This document shows, in pieces, positions 36,141 to 50,110 of a DNA stretch of 64,000 nucleotides. How positions within the stretch are numbered: position 1 is the stretch's first letter; each line of letters opens with the position of its first letter. The position numbers and the translations under genes were made by a program. The stretch comes from Mastigias papua (taxonomy: Eukaryota > Cnidaria > Scyphozoa > Rhizostomeae > Mastigiidae): the NCBI GenBank assembly GCA_964019165.1, contig OZ025267.1, forward strand, positions 6,446,252 through 6,510,251, read 5' to 3'. A model generated the notes under the pieces. The model was not told the DNA's origin and made no database searches. It was given only the letters and a program-made list of their open reading frames with translations.

Positions 36141-37727
36141 TATTTTGGTGAAAAATGACCAAATTTGAAATTGATTGATTTTGATTGCAGATTCACCAGT
36201 GATGAAATTGAGGCATTTTTGGCCAAAAAGTAAGGCTATAGCCTTCGTATTTTGGTGAAAAATGACCAAATTTGAAATTGATTGCTTTAGATTGCAGATT
36301 GAAAAGTGATGAAAATGAGGCATTTTTGGCCAAAAAGTAAGGCTATAGCCTTGGTATTGTGGTGACAAATGACCAAATTTGAAATTGATTGATTTTGATT
36401 GCAGATTGAAAAGTGATGAAAATGAGGCATTTTTGGCCAAAAAGTAAGGCTATAGCCTTGGTATTTTGGTGAAAAATGACCAAATTTGAAATTGATTGAT
36501 TTTGATTGCAGATTGACCGGTGATGAAAATAAGGCATTTTTGGCCAAGAAGTAAGGCTATAGCCTTGGTATTTTGGTGAAAAATGACCAAATTTGAAATT
36601 GAGTGATTTTGATTGGAGATTGAAAAGTGATGAAAATGAGCGATTTTTGGCCGAACTGTAAGGCTATAGCCTTAGTATTTTGGTGAAGAATGACCAAATT
36701 TGAGATTGATTGATTTTGATTGCAAATTGAAAAGTGATGAAAATGAGCGATGTTTGGCCAAAAAGTAAGGCTATAGCCTTGGTATTTTGGTGAAAAATGA
36801 CCAAATTTGAAGTTGATTGATTTTGATTGCAGATTGAAAAGTGATGAAAATGAGGCATTTTTGGCCAAAAAGTAAGGCCTTGGTATTTTGGTGAAGAATG
36901 ACCAAATTTGAAATTGATTGATTTTGATTGCAGATTGAAAAGTGATGAAAATTAGGCATTTTTGGCCAAAAAGTAAGGCTATAGCCTTGGTATTTTGGTG
37001 AAAAATGACCAAATTTGAAATTGATTGAGTTTGATTGCAGATTGACAAGTGATGAAACTGAGCGATTTTTGGCCGAACTGTAAGGCTATAGCCTTGGTAT
37101 TTTGGTGAAGAATGACCAAATTTGAGATTGATTGATTTTGATTGCAAATTTAAAAGTGATGAAAATGAGCGATGTTTGGCCGAACTGTAAGGCTATAGCC
37201 TTGGTATTTTGGTGAAGAATGACCAAATTTGAGATTGATTGATGTTGAGAGCAAATTGAAAAGTGATGAAAATGAGCGATGTTTGGCCATAAAGTAAGGC
37301 TATAGCCTTGGTATTTTGGTGAAAAATGACCAAATTTGAAATTGATTGATTTTGATTGCAGATTGAAAAGTGATGAAATTGAGGCATTTTTGGCCAGAAA
37401 GTAAGGCTATAGCCTTGGTATTTTGGTGAAGAATGACCAAATTTGAGATTGATTGATTTTGATTGCAAATTTAAAAGTGATGAAAATGAGCGATGTTTGG
37501 CCGAACTGTAAGGCTATAGCCTTGGTATTTTGGTGAAGAATGACCAAATTTGAGATTGATTGATGTTGAGAGCAAATTGAAAAGTGATGAAAATGAGCGA
37601 TGTTTGGCCATAAAGTAAGGCTATAGCCTTGGTATTTTGGTGAAAAATGACCAAATGTGAAATTGATTGATTTTGATTGCAGATTGAAAAGTGATGAAAT
37701 TGAGGCATTTTTGGCCAGAAAGTAAGG

Positions 37728-40700
37728 CTATAGCCTTGGTATTTTGGTGAAAAATGACCAAATTTGAAATTGATTGCTCTTGATTGCAGATTGAAAAGTG
37801 ATGAAAATGAGGCATTTTTGGCCAAAAAGTAAGGCTATAGCCTTGGTATTTTGGTGAAAAATGACCAAATTTGAAATTGATTGATTTTGATTGCAGATTG
37901 ACCAGTGATGAAATTGAGGCATTTTTGGCCAGAAAGTAAGGCTATAGCCTTGGTATTTTGGTGAAAAATGACCACATTTGAAATTGATTACTTTTGATTG
38001 CAGATTGAAAAGTGATGAAAATGAGGCATTTTTGGCCAAAAAGTAAGGCTATAGCCTTGGTATTTTGGTGAAAAATGACCAAATTTGAAATTGATTGATT
38101 TTGATTGCAAATTGAAAAGTGATGAAAATGAGGCACTTTTGGCCAAAAAGTAAGGCTATAGCCTTGGTATTTTGGTGAAAAATGACCAAATTTGAAATTG
38201 ATTGATTTTGATTGCAGATTGACCAGTAATGAAAATGAGGCATTTTTGGCCAAAAAGTAATGCTATAGCCTTGGTATTTTGGTGACAAATGACCAAATTT
38301 GAAATTGATTGATTTTGATTGCAGATTGAAAAGTGATGAAAATGAGCGATGTTTGGCCATAAAGTAAGGCTATAGCCTTGGTATTTTGGTGAAAAATGAC
38401 CAAATTTGAAATTCAGTGATTTTGATTGCAGATTGAAAAGTGATGAAAATGAGCGATTTTTGGCCGAACTGTAAGGCTATAGCCTTGGTATTTTGGTGAC
38501 AAATGACCAAATTTGAAATTGATTGAGTTTGATTGCAGATTGAAAAGTGATGAAAATGAGGCATTTTTGGCCAAAAAGTAAGGCCTTGGTATTTTGGTGA
38601 AAAATGACCAAATTTGAAATCGATTGATTTTGATTGCAGATTGACAAGTGATGAAAATGAGCGATTTTTGGCCGAACTGTAAGGCTATAGCCTTGGTATT
38701 TTGGTGAAGAATGACCAAATTTGAGATTGATTGATTTTGATTGCAAATTGAAAAGTGATGAAAATGAGCGATGTTTGGCCAAAAAGTAAGGCTATAGCCT
38801 TGGAATTTTGGTGAAAAATGACCAAATTTGAAGTTGATTGATTTTGATTGCAGATTGAAAAGTGATGAAAATGAGGCATTTTTGGCCAAAAAGTAAGGCC
38901 TTGGTATTTTGGTGAAGAATGACCAAATTTGAAATTGATTGATTTTGATTGCAGATTGAAAAGTGATGAAAATTAGGCATTTTTGGCCAAAAAGTAAGGC
39001 TATAGCCTTGGTATTTTGGTGAAAAATGACCAAATTTGAAATTGATTGAGTTTGATTGCAGATTGACAAGTGATGAAACTGAGCGATTTTTGGCCGAACT
39101 GTAAGGCTATAGCCTTGGTATTTTGGTGAAGAATGACCAAATTTGAGATTGATTGATTTTGATTGCAAATTTAAAAGTGATGAAAATGAGCGATGTTTGG
39201 CCGAACTGTAAGGCTATAGCCTTGGTATTTTGGTGAAGAATGACCAAATTTGAGATTGATTGATGTTGAGAGCAAATTGAAAAGTGATGAAAATGAGCGA
39301 TGTTTGGCCATAAAGTAAGGCTATAGCCTTGGTATTTTGGTGAAAAATGACCAAATGTGAAATTGATTGAGTTTGATTGCAGATTGACAAGTGATGAAAC
39401 TGAGCGATTTTTGGCCGAACTGTAAGGCTATAGCCTTGGTATTTTGGTGAAGAATGACCAAATTTGAGATTGATTGATTTTGATTGCAAATTTAAAAGTG
39501 ATGAAAATGAGCGATGTTTGGCCGAACTGTAAGGCTATAGCCTTGGTATTTTGGTGAAGAATGACCAAATTTGAGATTGATTGATGTTGAGAGCAAATTG
39601 AAAAGTGATGAAAATGAGCGATGTTTGGCCATAAAGTAAGGCTATAGCCTTGGTATTTTGGTGAAAAATGACCAAATGTGAAATTGATTGATTTTGATTG
39701 CAGATTGAAAAGTGATGAAAATGAGGCATTTTTGGCCAAAAAGTAAGGCTATAGCCTTGGTAATTTGGTGACAAATGACCAAATTTGAAATTGATTGATT
39801 TTGATTGCAGATTGAAAAGTGATGAAAATGAGGCATTTTTGGCCAAAAAGTAAGGCTATAGCCTTGGTATTTTGGTGAAAAATGACCAAATTTGAAATTG
39901 ATTGATTTTGATTGCAGATTGACCAGTGATGAAATTGAGGCATTTTTGGCCAGAAAGTAAGGCTATAGCCTTGGTATTTTGGTGAAAAATGACCAAATTT
40001 GAAATTGATTACTTTTGATTGCAGATTGAAAAGTGATGAAAATGAGGCATTTTTGGCCAAAAAGTAAGGCTATAGCCTTGGTATTTTGGTGAAAAATGAC
40101 CAAATTTGAAATTGATTGATTTTGATTGCAGATTGAAAAGTGATGAAAATGAGGCACTTTTGGCCAAAAAGTAAGGCTATAGCCTTGGTATTTTGGTGAA
40201 AAATGACCAAATTTGAAATTGATTGAGTTTGATTGCAGATTGACAAGTGATGAAACTGAGCGATTTTTGGCCGAACTGTAAGGCTATAGCCTTGGTATTT
40301 TGGTGAAGAATGACCAAATTTGAGATTGATTGATTTTGATTGCAAATTTAAAAGTGATGAAAATGAGCGATGTTTGGCCGAACTGTAAGGCTATAGCCTT
40401 GGTATTTTGGTGAAGAATGACCAAATTTGAGATTGATTGATGTTGAGAGCAAATTGAAAAGTGATGAAAATGAGCGATGTTTGGCCATAAAGTAAGGCTA
40501 TAGCCTTGGTATTTTGGTGAAAAATGACCAAATGTGAAATTGATTGATTTTGATTGCAGATTGAAAAGTGATGAAAATGAGGCATTTTTGGCCAAACAGT
40601 AAGGCTATAGCCTTGGTATTTTGGTGAAGAATGACCAAATTTGAAATTGATTGCTCTTGATTGCAGATTGAAAAGTGATGAAAATGAGGCATTTTTGGCC

Positions 40701-42180
40701 AAAAAGTAAGGCTATAGCCTTGGTATTTTGGTGAAAAATGACCAAATTTGAAATTGATTGATTTTGATTGCAGATTGACCAGTGATGAAATTGAGGCATT
40801 TTTGGCCAGAAAGTAAGGCTATAGCCTTGGTATTTTGGTAAAAAATGACCAAATTTGAAATTGATTACTTTTGATTGCAGATTGAAAAGTGATGAAAATG
40901 AGGCATTTTTGGCCAAAAAGTAAGGCTATAGCCTTGGTATTTTGGTGAAAAATGACCAAATTTGAAATTGATTGATTTTGATTGCAGATTGAAAAGTGAT
41001 GAAAATGAGGCACTTTTGGCCAAAAAGTAAGGCTATAGCCTTGGTATTTTGGTGAAAAATGACCAAATTTGAAATTGATTGATTTTGATTGCAGATTGAC
41101 CAGTAATGAAAATGAGGCATTTTTGGCCAAAAAGTAATGCTATAGCCTTGGTATTTTGGTGACAAATGACCAAATTTGAAATTGATTGATTTTGATTGCA
41201 GATTGAAAAGTGATGAAAATGAGCGATTTTTGGCCGAACTGTAAGGCTATAGCCTTGGTATTTTGGTGAAGAATGACCAAATTTGAGATTGATTGATTTT
41301 GATTGCAAATTGAAAAGTGATGAAAATGAGCGATGTTTGGCCATAAAGTAAGGCTATAGCCTTGGTATTTTGGTGAAAAATGACCAAATTTGAAATTCAG
41401 TGATTTTGATTGCAGATTGAAAAGTGATGAAAATGAGCGATTTTTGGCCGAACTGTAAGGCTATAGCCTTGGTATTTTGGTGACAAATGACCAAATTTGA
41501 AATTGATTGAGTTTGATTGCAGATTGAAAAGTGATGAAAATGAGGCATTTTTGGCCAAAAAGTAAGGCCTTGGTATTTTGGTGAAAAATGACCAAATTTG
41601 ACATCGATTGATTTTGATTGCAGATTGACAAGTGATGAAAATGAGCGATTTTTGGCCGAACTGTAAGGCTATAGCCTTGGTATTTTGGTGAAGAATGACC
41701 AAATTTGAGATTGATTGATTTTGATTGCAAATTGAAAAGTGATGAAAATGAGCGATGTTTGGCCAAAAAGTAAGGCTATAGCCTTGGTATTTTGGTGAAA
41801 AATGACCAAATTTGAAGTTGATTGATTTTGATTGCAGATTGAAAAGTGATGAAAATGAGGCATTTTTGGCCAAAAAGTAAGGCCTTGGTATTTTGGTGAA
41901 GAATGACCAAATTTGAAATTGATTGATTTTGATTGCAGATTGAAAAGTGATGAAAATGAGGCATTTTTGGCCAAAAAGTAAGGCTATAGCCTTGGTATTT
42001 TGGTGAAAAATGACCAAATTTGAAATTGATTGAGTTTGATTGCAGATTGACAAGTGATGAAACTGAGCGATTTTTGGCCGAACTGTAAGGCTATAGCCTT
42101 GGTATTTTGGTGAAGAATGACCAAATTTGAGATTGATTGATTTTGATTGCAAATTTAAAAGTGATGAAAATGAGCGATGT
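37728..42180 (+). repeat. Segmental duplication inside satellite, offset 2877/2984 bp
   Basis: 37728-38360 matches 40605-41230 at an offset of 2877 bp. After one monomer of difference, about 38370-39200 matches 41354-42180 at 2984 bp (28 monomers with two 101-bp forms). The rare GGCACTTTTGG and AAGTAATGC marks appear in both copies. Confidence 0.85.
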
Positions 42181-44866
42181 TTGGCCGAACTGTAAGGCTA
42201 TAGCCTTGGTATTTTGGTGAAGAATGACCAAATTTGAGATTGATTGATGTTGAGAGCAAATTGAAAAGTGATGAAAATGAGCGATGTTTGGCCATAAAGT
42301 AAGGCTATAGCCTTGGTATTTTGGTGAAAAATGACCAAATGTGAAATTGATTGATTTTGATTGCAGATTGAAAAGTGATGAAAATGAGGCATTTTTGGCC
42401 AAAAAGTAAGGCTATAGCCTTGGTATTTTGGTGACAAATGACCAAATTTGAAATTGATTGATTTTGATTGCAGATTGAAAAGTGATGAAAATGAGGCATT
42501 TTTGGCCAAAAAGTAAGGCTATAGCCTTGGTATTTTGGTGAAAAATGACCAAATTTGAAATTGATTGATTTTGATTGCAGATTGAAAAGTGATGAAAATG
42601 AGGCATTTTTGGCCAAAAAGTAAGGCTATAGCCTTGGTATTTTGGTGAAAAATGACCAAATGTGAAATTGATTGATTTTGATTGCAGATTGACCAGTGAT
42701 GAAATTGAGGCATTTTTGGCCAGAAAGTAAGGCTATAGCCTTGGTATTTTGGTGAAAAATGACCAAATTTGAAATTGATTACTTTTGATTGCAGATTGAA
42801 AAGTGATGAAAATGAGGCATTTTTGGCCAAAAAGTAAGGCTATAGCCTTGGTATTTTGGTGAAAAATGACCAAATTTGAAATTGATTGATTTTGATTGCA
42901 GATTGAAAAGTGATGAAAATGAGGCACTTTTGGCCAAAAAGTAAGGCTATAGCCTTGGTATTTTGGTGAAAAATGACCAAATTTGAAATTGATTGATTTT
43001 GATTGCGGATTGACCAGTAATGAAAATGAGGCATTTTTGGCCAAAAAGTAATGCTATAGCCTTGGTATTTTGGTGAAAAATGACCAAATTTGAAATTGAT
43101 TGATTTTGATTGCAGATTGAAAAGTGATGAAAATGAGCGATTTTTGGCCGAACTGTAAGGCTATAGCCTTGGTATTTTGGTGAAGAATGACCAAATTTGA
43201 GATTGATTGATTTTGATTGCAAATTGAAAAGTGATGAAAATGAGCGATGTTTGGCCATAAAGTAAGGCTATAGCCTTGGTATTTTGGTGAAAAATGACCA
43301 AATTTGAAATTGATTGATTTTGATTGCAGATTGAAAAGTGATGAAAATGAGGCATTTTTGGCCAAAAAGTAAGGCTATAGCCTTGGTATTTTGGTGACAA
43401 CTGACCAAATTTGAAATTGATTGATTTTGATTGCAGATTGAAAAGTGATGAAAATGAGGCATGTTTGGCCAAAACGTAAGGCTATAGCCTTGGTATTTTG
43501 GTGACAAATGACCAAATTTGAAATTGATTGAGTTTGATTGCAGATTGAAAAGTGATGAAAATGAGGCATTTTTGGCCAAAAAGTAAGGCTATAGCCTTGG
43601 TATTTTGGTGAAAAATGACCAAATTTGAAATTGATTGATTTCGATTGCAGATTGACCAGTGATGAAATTGAGCGATTTTTGGCCGAACTGTAAGGCTATA
43701 GCCTTGGTATTTTGGTGAAAAATGACCAAATTTGAAATTGATTGATTTTGATTGCAGATTGAAAAGTGATGAAAATGAGGCATTTTTGGCCAAAAAGTAA
43801 GGCTATAGCCTTGGTATTTTGGTGAAAAATGACCAAATTTGAAATTGATTGATTTTGATTGCAGATTGAAAAGTGATGAAAATGAGGCATTTTTGGCCAA
43901 AAAGTAAGGCTATAGCCTTGGTATTTTGGTGAAAAATGACCAAATTTGAAATTGATTGATTTTGATTGCAGATTGAAAAGTGATGAAAATGAGGCATTTT
44001 TGGCCAAAAAGTAAGGCCTTGGTATTTTGGTGAAGAATGACCAAATTTGAAATTGATTGATTTTGATTGCAGATTGACCGGTGATGAAAATGAGGCATTT
44101 TTGGCCAAAAAGTAAGGCTATAGCCTTGGTATTTTGGTGAAAAATGACCAAATTTGAAATTGATTGAGTTTGATTGCAGATTGACAAGTGATGAAAATGA
44201 GCGATTTTTGGCCGAACTGTAAGGCTATAGCCTTGGTATTTTGGTGAAGAATGACCAAATTTGAGATTGATTGATTTTGATTGCAAATTGAAAAGTGATG
44301 AAAATGAGCGATGTTTGGCCATAAAGTAAGGCTATAGCCTTGGTATTTTGGTGAAAAATGACCAAATGTGAAATTGATTGATTTTGATTGCAGATTGAAA
44401 AGTGATGAAAATGAGGCATTTTTGGCCAGAAAGTAAGGCTATAGCCTTGGTATTTTGGTGACAAATGACCAAATTTGAAATTGATTGATTTTGATTGCAG
44501 ATTGACAAGTGATGAAAATGAGGCATTTTTGGCCAAAAAGTAAGGCTATAGCCTTGGTATTTTGGTGACAACTGACCAAATTTGAAATTGATTGATTTTG
44601 ATTGCAGATTGAAAAGTGATGAAAATGAGGCATGTTTGGCCAAAACGTAAGGCTATAGCCTTGGTATTTTGGTGACAAATGACCAAGTTTGAAATTGATT
44701 GAGTTTGATTGTAGATTGAAAAGTGATGAAAATGAGGCATTTTTGGCCAAAAAGTAAGGCTATAGCCTTGGTATTTTGGTGAAAAATGACCAAATTTGAA
44801 ATTGATTGATTTTGATTGCAGATTGACCAGTGATGAAAATGAGGCATTTTTGGCCAAAACGTAAGG

Positions 44867-47800
44867 CTATAGCCTTGGTATTTTGGTGAAAAATGACCAA
44901 ATTTGAAATTGATTGCTTTTGATTGCAGATTGAAAAGTGATGAAAATGAGGCATTTTTGGCCAAAAAGTAAGGCTATAGCCTTGGTATTTTGGTGAAAAA
45001 TGACCAAATTTGAAATTGATTGATTTTGATTGCAGATTGACCACTGATGAAATTGAGGCATTTTTGGCCAAAAAGTAAGGCTATAGCCTTGGTATTTTGG
45101 TGAAAAATGACCAAATTTGAAATTGATTGCTTTTGATTGCAGATTGAAAAGTGATGAAAATGAGGCATTTTTGGCCAAAAAGTAAGGCTATAGCCTTGGT
45201 ATTTTGGTGACAAATGACCAAATTTGAAATAAATTGATTTTGATTGCAGATTGACCAGTGATGAAATTGAGCGATTTTTGGCCGAACTGTAAGGCTATAG
45301 CCTTGGTATTTTGGTGAAAAATGACCAAATTTGAAATTGATTGATTTTGATTGCAGATTGAAAAGTGATGAAAATGAGGCATTTTTGGCCAAAAAGTAAG
45401 GCTATAGCCTTGGTATTTTGGTGAAAAATGACCAAATTTGAAATTGATTGATTTTGATTGCAGATTGAAAAGTGATGAAAATGAGGCATTTTTGGCCAAA
45501 AAGTAAGGCCTTGGTATTTTGGTGAAGAATGACCAAATTTGAAATTGATTGATTTTGATTGCAGATTGACCGGTGATGAAAATGAGGCATTTTTGGCCAA
45601 AAAGTAAGGCTATAGCCTTGGTATTTTGGTGAAAAATGACCAAATTGGAAATTGATTGAGTTTGATTGCAGATTGACAAGTGATGAAAATGAGCGATTTT
45701 TGGCCGAACTGTAAGGCTATAGCCTTGGTATTTTGGTGAAGAATGACCAAATTTGAGATTGATTGATTTTGATTGCAAATTGAAAAGTGATGAAAATGAG
45801 CGATGTTTGGCCATAAAGTAAGGCTATAGCCTTGGTATTTTGGTGAAAAATGACCAAATTTGAAATTGATTGATTTTGATTGCAGATTGAAAAGTGATGA
45901 AAATGAGGCATTTTTGGCCAGAAAGTAAGGCTATAGCCTTGGTATTTTGGTGACAAATGACCAAATTTGAAATTGATTGATTTTGATTGCAGATTGACAA
46001 GTGATGAAAATGAGGCATTTTTGGCCAAAAAGTAAGGCTATAGCCTTGGTATTTTGGTGACAACTGACCAAATTTGAAATTGATTGATTTTGATTGCAGA
46101 TTGAAAAGTGATGAAAATGAGGCATGTTTGGCCAAAACGTAAGGCTATAGCCTTGGTATTTTGGTGACAAATGACCAAATTTGAAATTGATTGATTTTGA
46201 TTGCAGATTGACCACTGATGAAATTGAGGCATTTTTGGCCAAAAAGTAATGCTATAGCCTTGGTATTTTGGTGAAAAATGACCAAATTTGAAATTGATTG
46301 CTTTTGATTGCAGATTGAAAAGTGATGAAAATGAGGCATTTTTGGCCAAAAAGTAAGGCTATAGCCTTGGTATTTTGGTGACAAATGACCAAATTTGAAA
46401 TTGATTGATTTTGATTGCAGATTGACCAGTGATGAAATTGAGCGATTTTTGGCCGAACTGTAAGGCTATAGCCTTGGTATTTTGGTGAAAAATGACCAAA
46501 TTTGAAATTGATTGATTTTGATTGCAGATTGAAAAGTGATGAAAATGAGGCATTTTTGGCCAAAAAGTAAGGCTATAGCCTTGGTATTTTGGTGAAAAAT
46601 GACCAAATTTGAAATTGATTGATTTTGATTGCAGATTGAAAAGTGATGAAAATGAGGCATTTTTGGCCAAAAAGTAAGGCCTTGGTATTTTGGTGAAGAA
46701 TGACCAAATTTGAAATTGATTGATTTTGATTGCAGATTGACCGGTGATGAAAATGAGGCATTTTTGGCCAAAAAGTAAGGCTATAGCCTTGGTATTTTGG
46801 TGAAAAATGACCAAATTGGAAATTGATTGAGTTTGATTGCAGATTGACAAGTGATGAAAATGAGCGATTTTTGGCCGAACTGTAAGGCTATAGCCTTGGT
46901 ATTTTGGTGAAGAATGACCAAATTTGAGATTGATTGATTTTGATTGCAAATTGAAAAGTGATGAAAATGAGCGATGTTTGGCCATAAAGTAAGGCTATAG
47001 CCTTGGTATTTTGGTGAAAAATGACCAAATTTGAAATTGATTGATTTTGATTGCAGATTGAAAAGTGATGAAAATGAGGCATTTTTGGCCAGAAAGTAAG
47101 GCTATAGCCTTGGTATTTTGGTGACAAATGACCAAATTTGAAATTGATTGATTTTGATTGCAGATTGACAAGTGATGAAAATGAGGCATTTTTGGCCAAA
47201 AAGTAAGGCTATAGCCTTGGTATTTTGGTGACAACTGACCAAATTTGAAATTGATTGATTTTGATTGCAGATTGAAAAGTGATGAAAATGAGGCATGTTT
47301 GGCCAAAACGTAAGGCTATAGCCTTGGTATTTTGGTGACAAATGACCAAATTTGAAATTGATTGATTTTTATTGCAGATTGACCACTGATGAAATTGAGG
47401 CATTTTTGGCCAAAAAGTAAGGCTATAGCCTTGGTATTTTGGTGAAAAATGACCAAATTTGAAATTGATTGCTTTTGATTGCAGATTGAAAAGTGATGAA
47501 AATGAGGCATTTTTGGCCAAAAAGTAAGGCTATAGCCTTGGTATTTTGGTGACAAATGACCAAATTTGAACTTGATTGATTTTGATTGCAGATTGACCAG
47601 TGATGAAATTGAGCGATTTTTGGCCGAACTGTAAGGCTATAGCCTTGGTATTTTGGTGAAAAATGACCAAATTTGAAATTGATTGATTTTGATTGCAGAT
47701 TGAAAAGTGATGAAAATGAGGCATTTTTGGCCAAAAAGTAAGGCTATAGCCTTGGTATTTTGGTGACAACTGACCAAATTTGAAATTGATTGATTTTGAT

Positions 47801-48156
47801 TGCAGATTGAAAAGTGATGAAAATGAGGCATTTTTGGCCAAAAAGTAAGGCCTTGGTATTTTGGTGAAGAATGACCAAATTTGAAATTGATTGATTTTGA
47901 TTGCAGATTGAAAAGTGATGAAAATGAGGCATTTTTGGCCAAAAAGTAAGGCTATAGCCTTGGTATTTTGGTGAAAAATGACCAAATTTGAAATTGATTG
48001 AGTTTGATTGCAGATTGACAAGTGATGAAAATGAGCGATTTTTGGCCGAACTGTAAGGCTATAGCCTTGGTATTTTGGTGAAGAATGACCAAATTTGAGA
48101 TTGATTGATTTTGATTGCAAATTGAAAAGTGATGAAAATGAGCGATGTTTGGCCAT
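44867..48156 (+). repeat. 1171-bp higher-order repeat (11-mer), about 2.8 copies
   Basis: C-type junctions at 45281, 46452 and 47623 are spaced exactly 1171 bp (ten 107-bp and one 101-bp monomer). The surrounding variant order, including GACCACTGATG and GACCGGTGATG marks, repeats with few changes. Confidence 0.92.
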
Positions 48157-49229
48157 AAAGTAAGGCTATAGCCTTGGTATTTTGGTGAAAAATGACCAAA
48201 TTTGAAATTGATTGATTTTGATTGCAGATTGAAAAGTGATGAAAATGAGGCATTTTTGGCCAAAAAGTAAGGCTATAGCCTTGGTATTTTGGTGACAACT
48301 GACCAAATTTGAAATTGATTGATTTTGATTGCAGATTGAAAAGTGATGAAAATGAGGCTTTTTTGGCCAAAAAGTAAGGCCTTGGTATTTTGGTGAAGAA
48401 TGACCAAATTTGAAATTGATTGATTTTGATTGCAGATTGAAAAGTGATGAAAATGAGGCATTTTTGGCCAAAAAGTAAGGCTATAGCCTTGGTATTTTGG
48501 TGAAAAATGACCAAATTGGAAATTGATTGAGTTTGATTGCAGATTGACAAGTGATGAAAATGAGCGATTTTTGGCCGAACTGTAAGGCTATAGCCTTGGT
48601 ATTTTGGTGAAGAATGACCAAATTTGAGATTGATTGATTTTGATTGCAAATTGAAAAGTGATGAAAATGAGCGATGTTTGGCCATAAAGTAAGGCTATAG
48701 CCTTGGTATTTTGGTGAAAAATGACCAAATTTGAAATTGATTGATTTTGATTGCAGATTGAAAAGTGATGAAAATGAGGCATGTTTGGCCAGAAAGTAAG
48801 GCTATAGCCTTGGTATTTTGGTGACAAATGACCAAATTTGAAATTGATTGATTTTGATTGCAGATTGACAAGTGATGAAAATGAGGCATTTTTGGCCAAA
48901 AAGTAAGGCTATAGCCTTGGTATTTTGGTGACAACTGACCAAATTTGAAATTGATTGATTTTGATTGCAGATTGAAAAGTGATGAAAATGAGGCATGTTT
49001 GGCCAAAAAGTAAGGCTATAGCCTTGGTATTTTGGTGACAAATGACCAAATTTGAAATTGATTGAGTTGGATTGCAGGTTGAAAAGTGATGAAAATGAGG
49101 CATTTTTGGCCAAAAAGTAAGGCTATAGCCTTGGTATTTTGGTGAAAAATGACCACATTTGAAATTGATTGATTTTGATTGCAGATTGACCAGTGATGAA
49201 ATTGAGCGATTTTTGGCCGAACTGTAAGG

Positions 49230-50110
49230 CTATAGCCTTGGTATTTTGGTGAAAAATGACCAAATTTGAAATTGATTGAGTTTGATTGCAGATTGACAAG
49301 TGATGAAAATGAGCGATTTTTGGCCGAACTGTAAGGCTATAGCCTTGGTATTTTGGTGAAGAATGACCAAATTTGAGATTGATTGATGTTGATTGCAAAT
49401 TGAAAAGTGATGAAAATGAGCGATGTTTGGCCAAAAAGTAAGGCTATAGCCTTGGTATTTTGGTGACAAATGACCAAATTTGAAATTGATTGATTTTGAT
49501 TGCAGATTGAAAAGTGATGAAAATGAGGCATTTTTGGCCAAAAGGTAAGGCTATCGCCTTGGTATTTTGGTGGAAAATGACCAAATTTGAAATTGATTGA
49601 GTTTGATTGCAGATTGAAAAGTGATGAAAATGAGGCATTTTTGGCCAAAACGTAAGGCTATAGCCTTGGTATTTTGGTGGAAAATGACCAAATTTGAAAT
49701 TGATTGAGTTTGATTGCAGATTGAAAAGTGATGAAAATGAGGCATTTTTGGCCAAAACGTAAGGCTATAGCCTTGGTATTTTGGTGACATATGACCAAAT
49801 TGGAAATTGATTGAGTTTGATTGCAGATTGAAAAGTGATGAAAATGAGGCATTTTTGGCCAAAAAGTAAGGCTATAGCCTTGGTATTTTGGTGAAAAATG
49901 ACCAAATTTGAAATTGATTGATTTTGATTGCAGATTCACCAGTGATGAAATTGAGGCATTTTTGGCCAAAAAGTAAGGCTATAGCCTTCGTATTTTGGTG
50001 AAAAATGACCAAATTTGAAATTGATTGCTTTAGATTGCAGATTGAAAAGTGATGAAAATGAGGCATTTTTGGCCAAAAAGTAAGGCTATAGCCTTGGTAT
50101 TGTGGTGAAA
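49230..50110 (+). repeat. Distant copy of the 35.5-36.4 kb block
   Basis: The ordered rare marks GGCTATCGCC, two GTGGAAAATGACC units, GTGACATATGACC, GATTCACCAGTG, CCTTCGTATT, GCTTTAGATTGCAG and GGTATTGTGG occur here, at about 35487-36367 (offset about 13.7 kb) and partly at 31445-32270. They are not part of a tandem series with those copies. Confidence 0.87.
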
